From an uncultured Candidatus Melainabacteria bacterium (lineage in GTDB: Bacteria > Cyanobacteriota > Vampirovibrionia > Gastranaerophilales > Gastranaerophilaceae): 43,227 nt of DNA. The notes under the pieces were generated by a model that searched no databases, was not told where the DNA came from, and worked only from the letters and a program-made list of their open reading frames with translations. Of this stretch, positions 22,848 to 31,687 are shown one piece after another (position 1 is the first letter of the stretch; each line of letters opens with the position of its first letter). The translations under genes were made by a program, and so were the position numbers. The DNA lies in NCBI GenBank assembly GCA_934754505.1, contig CAKVIE010000020.1:1-43227 (forward strand), given 5' to 3'.

Positions 22848-22849
22848 TT

Positions 22850-23731
22850 ATGAAAAACAAGATTTTATCAACATTATATATATTAATTTCATTTTCATTA
22901 TCGGCAGCGGCAGAAATCGTTTACGACGATTTAACAGCACCGAGAAATCCGTCATACAGACTCGGTTCGGGGTCTAAAATCGAAAAAGAATACAAAGTTA
23001 AAAACGTAAATACGTTTGAAGAACAAAAAGCAAAATATCGTAGAGAGGTTGTTCAAAGCAAATCTTATGCCGACTCAACACTTGCTGATTTGTCAAACGA
23101 AATAGCTAAAATCGTTGACTCTGACAGAGAAACATTAATTCAAGACATAGCAATTCTCTGGCCGGGGGCTGCAGCTAAATCCGAAACGGTAAAATTCACA
23201 ATATACAAACTTTCAAATCCTGATGCAGACAAACCCGATGAAGGAGTTGTAAAGCGTGTTATCAGACCGCTTGCAGGACTTTCATCAGTTGCAGGAGCAG
23301 GATTTATGAACCCGATTGCAGCAACATCAGCGATTATGAGCGGAACTTTACTCAATTCTTTAACCGTTGACGATAAAGAATTAAACTACAAATATACAAA
23401 AGTTACTGATGCGGATATGATTATGCTTCTAAAACGTGTTGACGACTTGCAAAAGAAACTTATTAATCAATATATTGACTATATGACCGCATTAAACGCA
23501 TACGAAAAAATAACCGTGAGCGTAAATAACAGATACCAAAATTTAAAAGCCTTGCAAAATGGCAGCCACGAACAAGTTTTGATTGCTGATGCATACTACC
23601 GTTCTGCACTCGAAAAAAAGAAAAATTTAGAATTAAACTTTTTATCAAAACGTGCGGCATTGGAACAAACAGCAGGTGTTGACGCTCTATACGACTTTGA
23701 AAAAGCATTGAAAGAACGTGGAAAACTTTAA
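22850..23731 (+). CDS. Secreted TolC-like helical hairpin protein, paralogue 2
   Basis: The 293-residue protein has a signal peptide (MKNKILSTLYILISFSLSAAA) and the same order of blocks as the preceding gene. These are IQDIAILWPGAAAKSETVKFTIYKL (about 99-123), a Gly/Ala-rich segment (about 140-170) and a helical pair (about 190-285, INQYIDYMTALNAYEKI then ALEKKKNLELNFLSKRAALE). The two genes look like a tandem duplication kept in one operon with a 2-base gap. No inner-membrane pump or adaptor gene lies beside them. Homology to TolC-type hairpins is my inference from the pattern. Confidence 0.7.
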   Translation: MKNKILSTLYILISFSLSAAAEIVYDDLTAPRNPSYRLGSGSKIEKEYKVKNVNTFEEQKAKYRREVVQSKSYADSTLADLSNEIAKIVDSDRETLIQDIAILWPGAAAKSETVKFTIYKLSNPDADKPDEGVVKRVIRPLAGLSSVAGAGFMNPIAATSAIMSGTLLNSLTVDDKELNYKYTKVTDADMIMLLKRVDDLQKKLINQYIDYMTALNAYEKITVSVNNRYQNLKALQNGSHEQVLIADAYYRSALEKKKNLELNFLSKRAALEQTAGVDALYDFEKALKERGKL

Positions 23732-23747
23732 ATTTCTTAAAGTCCTA

Positions 23748-25958
23748 TTATTTTTTGCTCTTTGATTTTTGCTTTTTCGAACTTGGAACATACAATCTTG
23801 TATTAGAATTCAAAGGAACTCTCTTAACGGACTGAACATCTTCCATTGAACGCAATGCATTCATAACATAATTCAGTTTTTCAACAGAACTTACTTCAAG
23901 CCCGAGCTCAATGATACCAAGTTTTTTGCTTGTATTCGATTTAACATTTGCATAATTGATATTTGTATCACAGTCGGTAATTTTAGCCAAAATGTCTTTA
24001 AGCATACCGATTTTATCATCAACATCAATTCTGATAGCAGAAACATAAGTCTTTTTAGACAATTTTGCAATTTCGGGATTCCAAGAAATTTCCAATAAAC
24101 GTTCGGGCTGAACAGTTTCAAGTGATTTACAATCTTTTCTGTGAACAGAAATTCCCTTGCCTCTTGTAACAACACCGACAATAGGCTCACCCGGAAGCGG
24201 CAGACAACATTTTGCAAGCTGATACATCAAACCTTCAAGCCCGATAATTTCTTGCTTGCTCGATTGTAATCTCTGATGCGACATGTAATGTGAAACATCA
24301 TCGGATTTCGTATCGTGTTTAAGCCTGTTCATAACTTTTATGGCAGAAATTTCACCGCTGCCCAATAATGCCAACAAATCTTCTACAGATGTTAAATTCA
24401 TGGTTTTGGCAATGTTTAAAAGCTCGCCGTTTTTGATACATTCATCGTAAATAGCCTTTGTAAGTTCAGCTTCCATAAGGTTTTTACCAATACTGATGTA
24501 TTCATCACGTTTATGTTTTTTAAACCACTGACGGATTTTCGATTGAGCTTGCTTTGTGACGGCAAAATTAAGCCAATGCATTTTCGGCTCTGATTTTTTA
24601 GAAGTCAAAATCTCAAGAATATCACCGTTTTTGAGCTTTGTATCAAGTTGAGCAATTCTGCCGTTTATCAAAACACCTGTTGTTTTGTAGCCGACATCTG
24701 TATGAATTTTAAACGCAAAGTCAATAGGAGTAGCACCTTGCGGTAAATCAATTACATCACCCGTCGGAGTAAATGCAAAGACTTGATTTGTGAACAAATC
24801 CATCTTAACTCGTTCGACGAAATCGTTTGCACCTGCACTTTCCTGCTCCAATTCGAGCATTCTTCTCATCCAAGCAAATTGAATATCTGTTTTTGAATCA
24901 GCTTTTACCGAGCCTGATTCTTTATAACGCCAATGTGCCGCAACACCATATTCAGCAACGTGATGCATTTCTTTTGTTCTGATTTGAACTTCCAGAGGTT
25001 TTTGACGAGGACCTAAAACTGAAGTGTGCAAAGATTTATAACCGTTGCTTTTCGGCATTGCAATATAATCCTTAAATCTGCCGGGGATAGGTTTGAAGTG
25101 AGAGTGAATAACCCCCAAAACCTCGTAACATTCACGTTCAGAATTTACAATAATTCTAACAGCCGTAACGTCATACAAATCATGAAAAGCTATATTCAGA
25201 CGCTTCATTTTCTTGTAAATACTGTAATAATGCTTTGCACGGCCTGTAATTTCAGCTTCAATTTTATTTTGTTTAAGGTTAATCGAAATTGTTTGAATAA
25301 GCATTCTAACCGTTTGCTCACGTTCGGCTTTCTTTTGGGCGACAAGTTGAGCAATTTCAAAATACTTATCAGGGTGCAAATATCTTAAAGATAAATCTTC
25401 AAGTTCTGATTTTATTTTACCGATACCGAGTCTGCCTGCTAAAGGTGCAAAAATATCAAGCGTTTCTTGTGCAATTCTCTGCTGTTTATTTTGTGCCATA
25501 TAATTCAGAGTTCGCATATTGTGAAGTCTGTCGGCAAGTTTCAAAAAAATTACACGAATATCTTTTGCCATTGCAACGAACATTTTTCTAAAATTTTCAG
25601 CCTGACGTTCTTCGCTCGACTTGAATTGGTATTTGCCTAACTTCGTAACACCTTCAACCAAAGAACAAACATCATCGCCAAACAATTCCTTTATCTCATC
25701 GGGAGATGTTTCGGTATCTTCAATAATATCGTGCAAAAATGCAGCCATTAAAGTATGATTATCCACACGCAAATCCGCCAAAATCAAAGCAACTTCACAA
25801 GGGTGAATGATGTATGGCTCCTCACTTACTCTATATTGTCCCGCATGAAGCTTTGCAGCAAATTTGTATGCCTCATCAATTTGAGCAATTTCTTCATCAG
25901 TTTTTCCTTGAGCGTGAAGAATTTCGTGTAATTTTTCAATCAATGTATCTGCATTCAT
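23748..25958 (-). CDS. rel: Bifunctional (p)ppGpp synthetase/hydrolase
   Basis: The 736-residue Rel/SpoT protein has all expected domains. The HD hydrolase (about 30-180) shows HPCEVALILADL, HDIIEDTE and KLADRLHNMRT; the synthetase (about 235-360) shows GRFKDYIAMPKSNGYKSLHT and EVQIRTKEMH. TGS lies at about 395-455 (VFAFTPTGDVIDLPQGATPIDFAF), then a helical region, a zinc-finger-like stretch (CCLPLPGEPIVGVVTRGKGISVHRKDC) and a C-terminal ACT domain (about 655-725). Both catalytic centres look intact, so it should make and degrade the alarmone. It is a single gene, divergent from yggU. Confidence 0.96.
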   Translation of the reverse strand: MNADTLIEKLHEILHAQGKTDEEIAQIDEAYKFAAKLHAGQYRVSEEPYIIHPCEVALILADLRVDNHTLMAAFLHDIIEDTETSPDEIKELFGDDVCSLVEGVTKLGKYQFKSSEERQAENFRKMFVAMAKDIRVIFLKLADRLHNMRTLNYMAQNKQQRIAQETLDIFAPLAGRLGIGKIKSELEDLSLRYLHPDKYFEIAQLVAQKKAEREQTVRMLIQTISINLKQNKIEAEITGRAKHYYSIYKKMKRLNIAFHDLYDVTAVRIIVNSERECYEVLGVIHSHFKPIPGRFKDYIAMPKSNGYKSLHTSVLGPRQKPLEVQIRTKEMHHVAEYGVAAHWRYKESGSVKADSKTDIQFAWMRRMLELEQESAGANDFVERVKMDLFTNQVFAFTPTGDVIDLPQGATPIDFAFKIHTDVGYKTTGVLINGRIAQLDTKLKNGDILEILTSKKSEPKMHWLNFAVTKQAQSKIRQWFKKHKRDEYISIGKNLMEAELTKAIYDECIKNGELLNIAKTMNLTSVEDLLALLGSGEISAIKVMNRLKHDTKSDDVSHYMSHQRLQSSKQEIIGLEGLMYQLAKCCLPLPGEPIVGVVTRGKGISVHRKDCKSLETVQPERLLEISWNPEIAKLSKKTYVSAIRIDVDDKIGMLKDILAKITDCDTNINYANVKSNTSKKLGIIELGLEVSSVEKLNYVMNALRSMEDVQSVKRVPLNSNTRLYVPSSKKQKSKSKK

Positions 25959-26069
25959 ATCTAAATCCTAACTTTAATATTGTTATTGTAAACCGTTTTT
26001 CAATATTTTTCCACTATTTATATTTTTGTTATTATATTTATGTGATTTTTTACAAAAAGGTATGATTTT

Positions 26070-26399
26070 ATGTCACAAAACAGCCAAAATAACGTAAATT
26101 GCATAAAAAAAACCGACAACGGCGTTTGCATATCCGTCAGACTTACCCCTAACGCATCAAAAGATGAAATTCTCGGATATTGCGATGACTATGTTAAAAT
26201 AAAAATTTCTGCACCTCCAAATGAAAACAAAGCAAATAAAAAACTTATTTCTTTTATATCTGATTTTTTCAACTTAGCAAAATCAGATGTTTCAATGATT
26301 TCAGGCGACAAATCACGACTTAAAAGAATTGCTGTCAAAAATATTAACGAAGAAATTGCTAAACAAAAAATATTTGTTTATGATAAAATTAATACATAA
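26070..26399 (+). CDS. yggU: YggU family (DUF167) protein
   Basis: The 109-residue protein has the DUF167 core ISVRLTPNASKDEILG, then VKIKISAPPNENKANKKLISFIS and ISGDKSRLKRI, as in E. coli YggU (about 96 residues). The function of the family is unknown. AAAGG lies nine bases before the ATG. It precedes secG by 21 bases and probably shares its transcript. A short N-terminal extension of about 15 residues is the only difference from the usual form. Confidence 0.92.
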   Translation: MSQNSQNNVNCIKKTDNGVCISVRLTPNASKDEILGYCDDYVKIKISAPPNENKANKKLISFISDFFNLAKSDVSMISGDKSRLKRIAVKNINEEIAKQKIFVYDKINT

Positions 26400-26420
26400 T
26401 AAAAATTAATGGAGCAAAAT

Positions 26421-26645
26421 ATGTTAACATTCGTATGGATAGTACAAATCATAAGTGCAATTTTATTAACTGTATTGGTTCTTATGCATTCACCGAAAGG
26501 CGACGGACTCGCTGCAATCGGCGGTATGGCAAACCTCTTTTCTTCACAAAAAAGTGCAGAATCAGGACTTAATAAACTTACAATGTATATTGCAATCATT
26601 TTTATCGTAACGACTTTAATTACAGGTTTTCAACTTGTAAAATAA
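26421..26645 (+). CDS. secG: Protein translocase subunit SecG
   Basis: The 74-residue protein has two membrane segments (about 3-24 and 52-71) with the conserved loop LMHSPKGDGLAAIGGMANLFSS between them. It assists SecYE at the inner membrane. I chose the ATG at 26421 because GGAG lies seven bases upstream; an ATG at 26409 would put that site inside the gene. A terminator follows at 26666. Confidence 0.93.
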   Translation: MLTFVWIVQIISAILLTVLVLMHSPKGDGLAAIGGMANLFSSQKSAESGLNKLTMYIAIIFIVTTLITGFQLVK

Positions 26646-26665
26646 TTAAAAGAATTAATACTAAA

Positions 26666-26696
26666 AAACAGCTTATTTTCCGTAAGCTGTTTTTTA
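26666..26696 (+). terminator. Terminator after secG
   Basis: AACAGCTTA and TAAGCTGTT form a 9-bp stem with a 7-nt loop, followed by T-rich sequence. Confidence 0.85.
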
Positions 26697-26711
26697 GTGT
26701 ATTTTTTCAAA

Positions 26712-27152
26712 CTATATTTTTCCTGTTGAACCGAAACCGCCTGCACCTCTTGCAGTATCTTGAAGTTCATCAACAACGGAAATTTCACAATGTTCAACTT
26801 TGCAAACAACCATTTGAGCTATGCGTTCCCCGGGTTGAATTGTATAGGGTTCAGACGAAAGATTTACCATGGGAACACAAAGTTCCCCACGGTAATCAGA
26901 ATCAACCGTTCCGACTGCGTTAATCAAGGTTATACCATGCTTAATCGACAATCCCGATCTTGCCCGAACTTGAATTTCATACCCTAAAGGAATTTCTGTC
27001 TTAATCCCCGTCGGAATAAGATATCTTTCCAAAGATTTCAACGTTATCGGCTCCTCAATCGCAGCCGACAAATCCATTCCCGAAGAACCTTCCGTTTTAT
27101 ATTCAGGGATTACCTTATTGTGAGGCAATCTCAAAATTTTTAATTCGGTCAA
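26712..27152 (-). CDS. dut: dUTP diphosphatase
   Basis: The 146-residue trimeric dUTPase has all five motifs: GSSGMDLSAAIE, RARSGLSIKHG, NAVGTVDSDYRGE, PGERIAQMVV and a C-terminal GAGGFGSTG arm. It hydrolyses dUTP to dUMP, protecting DNA from uracil. I chose a TTG start at 27152, five bases after AAGGAAGG, giving the usual family length; the frame stays open to 27296 but would overlap the upstream gene by 140 bases. It starts 2 bases after the stop of the cyclase-like membrane protein gene. Confidence 0.95.
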   Translation of the reverse strand: MTELKILRLPHNKVIPEYKTEGSSGMDLSAAIEEPITLKSLERYLIPTGIKTEIPLGYEIQVRARSGLSIKHGITLINAVGTVDSDYRGELCVPMVNLSSEPYTIQPGERIAQMVVCKVEHCEISVVDELQDTARGAGGFGSTGKI

Positions 27153-27154
27153 AT

Positions 27155-28156
27155 TTACCTTCCTTCCCTTAACGAGAATATTTCTTGGTGGTTTGAAATA
27201 TTCAAGTTTTTCGATAAATTGTAAACACCTTTTGATACTAACGAATACTGATGTTTGGGCAAAGTATCGTAAATATCTTTCAACGATTGAGTACAAATAA
27301 ATTCGTTTCTCAAAGTCAATTTGTTAATGGTGTCCAAAATATCGAGTTTTTCTCTAAAATCTTCAGTTTTCCCGATAGAGTTCAAACTGACTAAAAAATC
27401 TATCCGCAAGGACGGGCGGACAAATTCACGTGAAAGTGACATCAAGGTTTCCCTTGTATAAAATATAAAATCATCAAAATATGAAACATTTTTATAAACT
27501 AAAAACAATTTTTTCTTATAATAACCTTTTTGTGTAACTTGATTTAAGTTAAGGTTATTTAATAATGACTTAAAGAAATTAGTCTTAATTTTGGCAATTT
27601 CTTCAGGCGAAATAGTCGTGCCTTGAATAAAACCTGAAACCTGTTTAATATCAATATCTAAGAGGAAAACAAAACCTGCTTCTTTTCCGCTTGCAGTATT
27701 TTTGGTTTTTAAATTACTGCTTGCTCTTGCCATTGCACGCTTTTGAGCTCGTTCAATTCTTTTTTGATCCTCAATTTTCGCATTTTCTTCCAATTCACCC
27801 AAATATTCGCAAACGGATTTCAAAACAACAGCAATCAACATTAAACAAATTGCACAAACAACACCCGTGAAATCAACTTCTTCTTTACCTTGCACGGCTT
27901 TATAGGTATAAAAAATATTAACAATAGACCATGCAGGTTTGAAAATAAGATACATTCCGCTTTCCTGATTTACAATTTTTGCAGAATAAGCAAGCCAGAA
28001 AAGCACGTTACAAAAGGCATAAAAGCCTATGAAAACTTGAATATATTTGAAAGCATTTTTAAGCAAACGAAACTTAGCGGCAGTGTCCTTTAATTTTACT
28101 GTCTTAGATGTCCTTTTATTAATGGTCTTTTTGGGTCTTACCGAGGCATTAGCCAT
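27155..28156 (-). CDS. Membrane protein with a degenerate cyclase-like C-terminal domain
   Basis: The 333-residue protein has a basic N-terminus, two or three membrane segments (about 40-120), a charged linker and a C-terminal alpha/beta domain (about 170-330). That domain reads like a class III nucleotide cyclase. FVFLLDIDIKQVSGF stands where IDISGFT occurs, LRIDFLVSLNSIG follows, NEFICTQSLKDIYD resembles the late substrate segment, and LVSKGVYNLSKNLNISNHQEIFSL resembles the final LKGI-PVEVYEL strand. The usual metal-binding second aspartate and transition-state residues are not evident, so activity is doubtful. The start (28156) is uncertain; a GTG five codons upstream is the alternative. 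It sits between yvcK and dut. Confidence 0.6.
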   Translation of the reverse strand: MANASVRPKKTINKRTSKTVKLKDTAAKFRLLKNAFKYIQVFIGFYAFCNVLFWLAYSAKIVNQESGMYLIFKPAWSIVNIFYTYKAVQGKEEVDFTGVVCAICLMLIAVVLKSVCEYLGELEENAKIEDQKRIERAQKRAMARASSNLKTKNTASGKEAGFVFLLDIDIKQVSGFIQGTTISPEEIAKIKTNFFKSLLNNLNLNQVTQKGYYKKKLFLVYKNVSYFDDFIFYTRETLMSLSREFVRPSLRIDFLVSLNSIGKTEDFREKLDILDTINKLTLRNEFICTQSLKDIYDTLPKHQYSLVSKGVYNLSKNLNISNHQEIFSLREGR

Positions 28157-28217
28157 TGCTTTCACTTTCACTATTTTAAGACTTGTGCCTTGTCAGATTT
28201 ATTATTGTTTAAAAAGA

Positions 28218-29546
28218 CTACTTATTGTCCTGATTAAGTTTATCAGCCTTTCTAAACCAATAATATACTGCACGCATTAAACGTGACGGGTTGTGACGAA
28301 CATATCCCGAATTATCGTGATCTGTCAGTCTGTATTCGAAGATTTTCACTCCGAGCTTTTTGATTTCATCGTAATCAGCTACCACAGGGTATGAATTTTC
28401 AGCCTTATATTTTTCCAAAGCTTCTTCGGGCAGATAATTATTGACTAAAACTGTATCAATAATTTTTTTATTGTTTACGTGATTTAAGATGGTTCTAACG
28501 TGGTCAGAAACCGTAAATCCGTCTGTTTCTCCGGGTTGAGTCATTACGTTGCAAATGTACAATTTCTTTGCTTGTGATTTTTCAATTTCATCAGCAATTT
28601 CTTCAATCAACAAGTTAGGAATTACACTTGTAAAAAGACTTCCGGGTCCCATAATGATTAATTCCGCATCTCTGATTGCAGTAATAACTTCATCTAAAGG
28701 CAAACAATGTTCGGGTTCGGAAAACAATCTTTTGATTTTTTTACCCGATTCGGGAATTTCAGACTCACCTTTAATAATTGTGCCGTCTTCCATTTCCGCA
28801 ACCAATTTCATATCATCTAAAGTTGCAGGAAGAACACGTCCTCTGATTGAAAGAACTTTTGATGATTCCATAACAGCTTTATACATATTTCCCGTAATTT
28901 CACACATAGCAGTTAAGAATAAGTTGCCAAAACTGTGACCGCCAAGCTCTGAGCCTGATGTAAATCTGTATTGGAATAATTTAGTTACCAAATCTTCATC
29001 ATCAGCAAGGGCTGCAATACAGTTTCTTATATCGCCCGGGGGTAAAATTCCCATTTCTTCTCTCAAACGTCCGGAACTTCCGCCGTCATCTCCGACTGAT
29101 ACAACTGCCGTGATATTATTTGTAATTTTTTTAATACCTTTAAGCATCGTTGATAAGCCGGTACCACCGCCGATAGCGACGATTTTAGGTCCGTTGTTGA
29201 GTTTTCTTCTTCTGTATAAATCTTCTATTACAGCATGTCTGTCTCTATCATCACTGACATTCAAAATAGAATAATTTGCGTGTTTCCAGCCTTTTATAAA
29301 AACATAAGCACCACAAATTATAAGCAATAAACCGACCAATCTGCCGACTGTAAGGTTCATACTTGCCACATTCATTGAAAAATTCATTAAATGGTAAATC
29401 GGTCTAAAATCAAATATGATACAAAGTCCGATAAAAGCCATAAATATACCGACAATAAGAATTACAAACCAACGTTTTAAATTCAACCCCGGTAATAATA
29501 ATACAGCATCTTTTGGTACTAATTTTTTCAATAATTTTATAATCAT
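28218..29546 (-). CDS. yvcK: YvcK/CofD-like protein with N-terminal membrane anchor
   Basis: The 442-residue protein has two N-terminal membrane segments (about 26-46 and 62-84) and a YvcK domain (about 118-430). The domain begins PKIVAIGGGTGLSTMLKGIK, followed by VSVGDDGGSSGRLREEMGILPPGDIRNCI and MGPGSLFTSVIPNLL. In Firmicutes YvcK (GlmR) binds UDP-GlcNAc and balances carbon flow into cell-wall precursors. The membrane-anchored form is longer than the 317-residue B. subtilis protein and is also known in other phyla. Its ATG overlaps the stop of pxpA (TAATG). Confidence 0.92.
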   Translation of the reverse strand: MIIKLLKKLVPKDAVLLLPGLNLKRWFVILIVGIFMAFIGLCIIFDFRPIYHLMNFSMNVASMNLTVGRLVGLLLIICGAYVFIKGWKHANYSILNVSDDRDRHAVIEDLYRRRKLNNGPKIVAIGGGTGLSTMLKGIKKITNNITAVVSVGDDGGSSGRLREEMGILPPGDIRNCIAALADDEDLVTKLFQYRFTSGSELGGHSFGNLFLTAMCEITGNMYKAVMESSKVLSIRGRVLPATLDDMKLVAEMEDGTIIKGESEIPESGKKIKRLFSEPEHCLPLDEVITAIRDAELIIMGPGSLFTSVIPNLLIEEIADEIEKSQAKKLYICNVMTQPGETDGFTVSDHVRTILNHVNNKKIIDTVLVNNYLPEEALEKYKAENSYPVVADYDEIKKLGVKIFEYRLTDHDNSGYVRHNPSRLMRAVYYWFRKADKLNQDNK

Positions 29547-30331
29547 TATACTAATGTTTCACTCCATCCGGATTTACAAGCCATATTGTAGTTGTAAGGA
29601 GAAGGCACAACGATTTCTCTTGCCTTGTCTAACAACTCGGAAGTTTTAGGATTTTTAGAATCAAAGTGGATTGAATCACACTTCATTTCCAAAAATTCAC
29701 CGCCGCCGATTTTGATTTTGCCTGAATACATTATCGTTCTGATACGATTAAGCATTGTGTCTGCTTCCAACGGTTGAACAGGTTCAGAAACATTACCGTC
29801 TTTGTCGTAAAGTTTATCGATAAACATTTCACGAGCAACGATAATATTAGCTGATTCTTCAACCATATCGGCAATTTTACCGAAAGGCATATATAAAATA
29901 CACCATTTATCAAACTTTTTAACAGCTTTTGCAACAGCCATAGCAAAATCGAAATCTTGAGCCATTCTTGCATACATTGCACCGTGCAGACGAACACTTT
30001 CAACAGAAAGTGAATATGATGCCGCAAAAGAAGCAACAGCACCTGTTTGATAAAGAACAACCGCTTCGGTTTCATCTTCATCAAGCTGCATAGGACGGTA
30101 TCCAAAGCCTTGAATATCTTGATATCCGACGTGTGCACCTATTGCCAGATTATGTTCTTTGCAAAATAACAAAGTATTTTTAATTGTAGCGGGATCACCG
30201 GCATGAAAACCGCATGAAACGTTTACCGTACTTACCTTTGAAATAATTTCGTTTTCGCAATCATTTTGAAAAACGCCATAGCTTTGTGCCGCATCGGCAT
30301 TGAAATCTATTTTGTCTGTTTTATTAGCCAT
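29546..30331 (-). CDS. pxpA: 5-oxoprolinase subunit A (LamB/YcsF family)
   Basis: The 261-residue protein has the family start DFNADAAQSYGVF, then VNVSCGFHAGDPATI, GAHVGYQDIQGFGYRPM and SVRLHGAMYARM. PxpA works with PxpB and PxpC to open 5-oxoproline to glutamate using ATP. Neither partner is encoded nearby, so the complex may be encoded elsewhere or the protein may act differently here. CGGA precedes the ATG. It is the first gene of a leftward unit with yvcK, the cyclase-like gene and dut. Confidence 0.9.
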   Translation of the reverse strand: MANKTDKIDFNADAAQSYGVFQNDCENEIISKVSTVNVSCGFHAGDPATIKNTLLFCKEHNLAIGAHVGYQDIQGFGYRPMQLDEDETEAVVLYQTGAVASFAASYSLSVESVRLHGAMYARMAQDFDFAMAVAKAVKKFDKWCILYMPFGKIADMVEESANIIVAREMFIDKLYDKDGNVSEPVQPLEADTMLNRIRTIMYSGKIKIGGGEFLEMKCDSIHFDSKNPKTSELLDKAREIVVPSPYNYNMACKSGWSETLV

Positions 30332-30537
30332 TTTTTTTCCGTTCGATTTAATATTTTATATATAAATTACCATAATTATTATATAACAACAATATTTGTA
30401 GTCTATATCATGTTTTTATATGACAAAATCTTGACAAACCCTCAAAAAACATTAAATAAATATCATACAAATGTAGGTATAATTTATTTGCACTACATAA
30501 GATAATCTTAATGTCACAAGATTATAAGGAAAAAAAT

Positions 30538-31032
30538 ATGCCCTTTCGGTACAGACTTCAAAAGGCATTGGACTTCAGAATAAGAGCGAAAGAACAGCAA
30601 TTACAAGTAGTAATCTTGGCACAACAAGAGGTTTACAAAGCAGAGGGGTTAATCGAGTTAAATAACAGAGAGATTTCATCAACAAGAATCAATATGAAAA
30701 AAGCTGATTTTTACATGCTTGATGCTTACGATAAATACTTAAAATCACTCTATGAAAAAGCCGAACAACTCGAGGAATTAAAACAAAAAGCACTTGAAAA
30801 CCTTGCAGAAGAAAAAAAGAAGCTGACTCAAGCAGAAAAAGACGTAAAAGTTTTGGAAAAACACAAAGAAAGAATGCGTGAGATATACATAGAAGAAGAA
30901 AAAGCAGCTGAATTAAAAAGATTATCGGAAGTAGCGGTGCAAAAGTTTTTTGCAAGACGCAAGGAAGAAGAAGAAGACGCAGAGTTAGAAGCAAAAAGGA
31001 ACAGATTGAAAAATGAAAATCGAAACAAATAA
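30538..31032 (+). CDS. fliJ: FliJ-like flagellar export chaperone
   Basis: The 164-residue protein begins MPFRYRLQKALDFRIRAKEQQLQ, the FliJ hallmark, and is a continuous coiled coil (about 10-150) with a highly charged end. FliJ is the stalk of the flagellar type III export ATPase. I chose the ATG at 30538 because AAGGA lies just upstream and the family starts at this Met; an ATG 27 bases earlier has no site. The 3' end overlaps the next gene by 20 bases. A TATAAT lies at 30478-30483, about 55 bases ahead. The 205 bases before the gene otherwise show only AT-rich promoter-like sequence. Confidence 0.8.
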   Translation: MPFRYRLQKALDFRIRAKEQQLQVVILAQQEVYKAEGLIELNNREISSTRINMKKADFYMLDAYDKYLKSLYEKAEQLEELKQKALENLAEEKKKLTQAEKDVKVLEKHKERMREIYIEEEKAAELKRLSEVAVQKFFARRKEEEEDAELEAKRNRLKNENRNK

Positions 31033-31687
31033 TATTCAAGAAACCTTAAAAAAGAAACTCGAAAAAGCGACCGAATTAAAAACCACTGACGGTCTTGCAT
31101 TTAAAGATATTATGTCAAGTAATTTTACCGGAATATCGGGACTTCTTGCAAATTTTAACAATGACAACACTCTTAATGATTTTCTCAAAAGTGATGATAT
31201 CAAAGAATTGCGGGCTTCTTACAAATACGATTGCATGACAATGGACAGAGATGATGCAACGTTTTTTGCAAATGCAATAAAAGGTGAAAATTACGGATTT
31301 TCAGTAAACGGGCAGCTTTTAATGGAAAATATGAATATGTCTGCAGAAGCCGTCGGAAAAACTTACAAAAGTGCAGAAGTTTCTAAGACTTTGATGGATA
31401 TGCTTTTCAGCTCACAACATACAAACAAACCCGTCAGAATTGATTTTGGAAACGACATATCAGCGGTTTTAAGAGTTTCACAAGACGGAAAAATCAGTGC
31501 AGAGTTCATTCCGTCAGATAAAGTTGCGGAAGAATATTTAAAAAACAATATCTCATATCTTCAACAAACATTTGAAGAACAAGACATTCCTTATAACGAA
31601 CTTTCGTATAAACAACGTCAAAAAGACAAACAAAATCAAAACCAAAGCAAAAATCAAGAAAAACAAGGAGATAAAGGAGAAAGCTAA
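31013..31687 (+). CDS. FliK-like protein (hook-length control C-terminal domain)
   Basis: The 224-residue protein has an unremarkable N-terminal half. A C-terminal segment (about 140-200: PVRIDFGNDISAVLRVSQDG, then ISAEFIPSDKVAEEYLKNNI and LQQTFEEQDIPYNELS) follows the strand-helix pattern of the FliK/Flg_hook domain. The tail is Lys/Gln-rich and low in complexity. FliK measures the hook or rod and switches export specificity. At 224 residues it is shorter than most FliK (about 400). Placement between FliJ and a rod/hook protein supports the call; the start overlaps fliJ and the stop overlaps the next ATG (TAATG). Confidence 0.65.
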   Translation: MKIETNNIQETLKKKLEKATELKTTDGLAFKDIMSSNFTGISGLLANFNNDNTLNDFLKSDDIKELRASYKYDCMTMDRDDATFFANAIKGENYGFSVNGQLLMENMNMSAEAVGKTYKSAEVSKTLMDMLFSSQHTNKPVRIDFGNDISAVLRVSQDGKISAEFIPSDKVAEEYLKNNISYLQQTFEEQDIPYNELSYKQRQKDKQNQNQSKNQEKQGDKGES

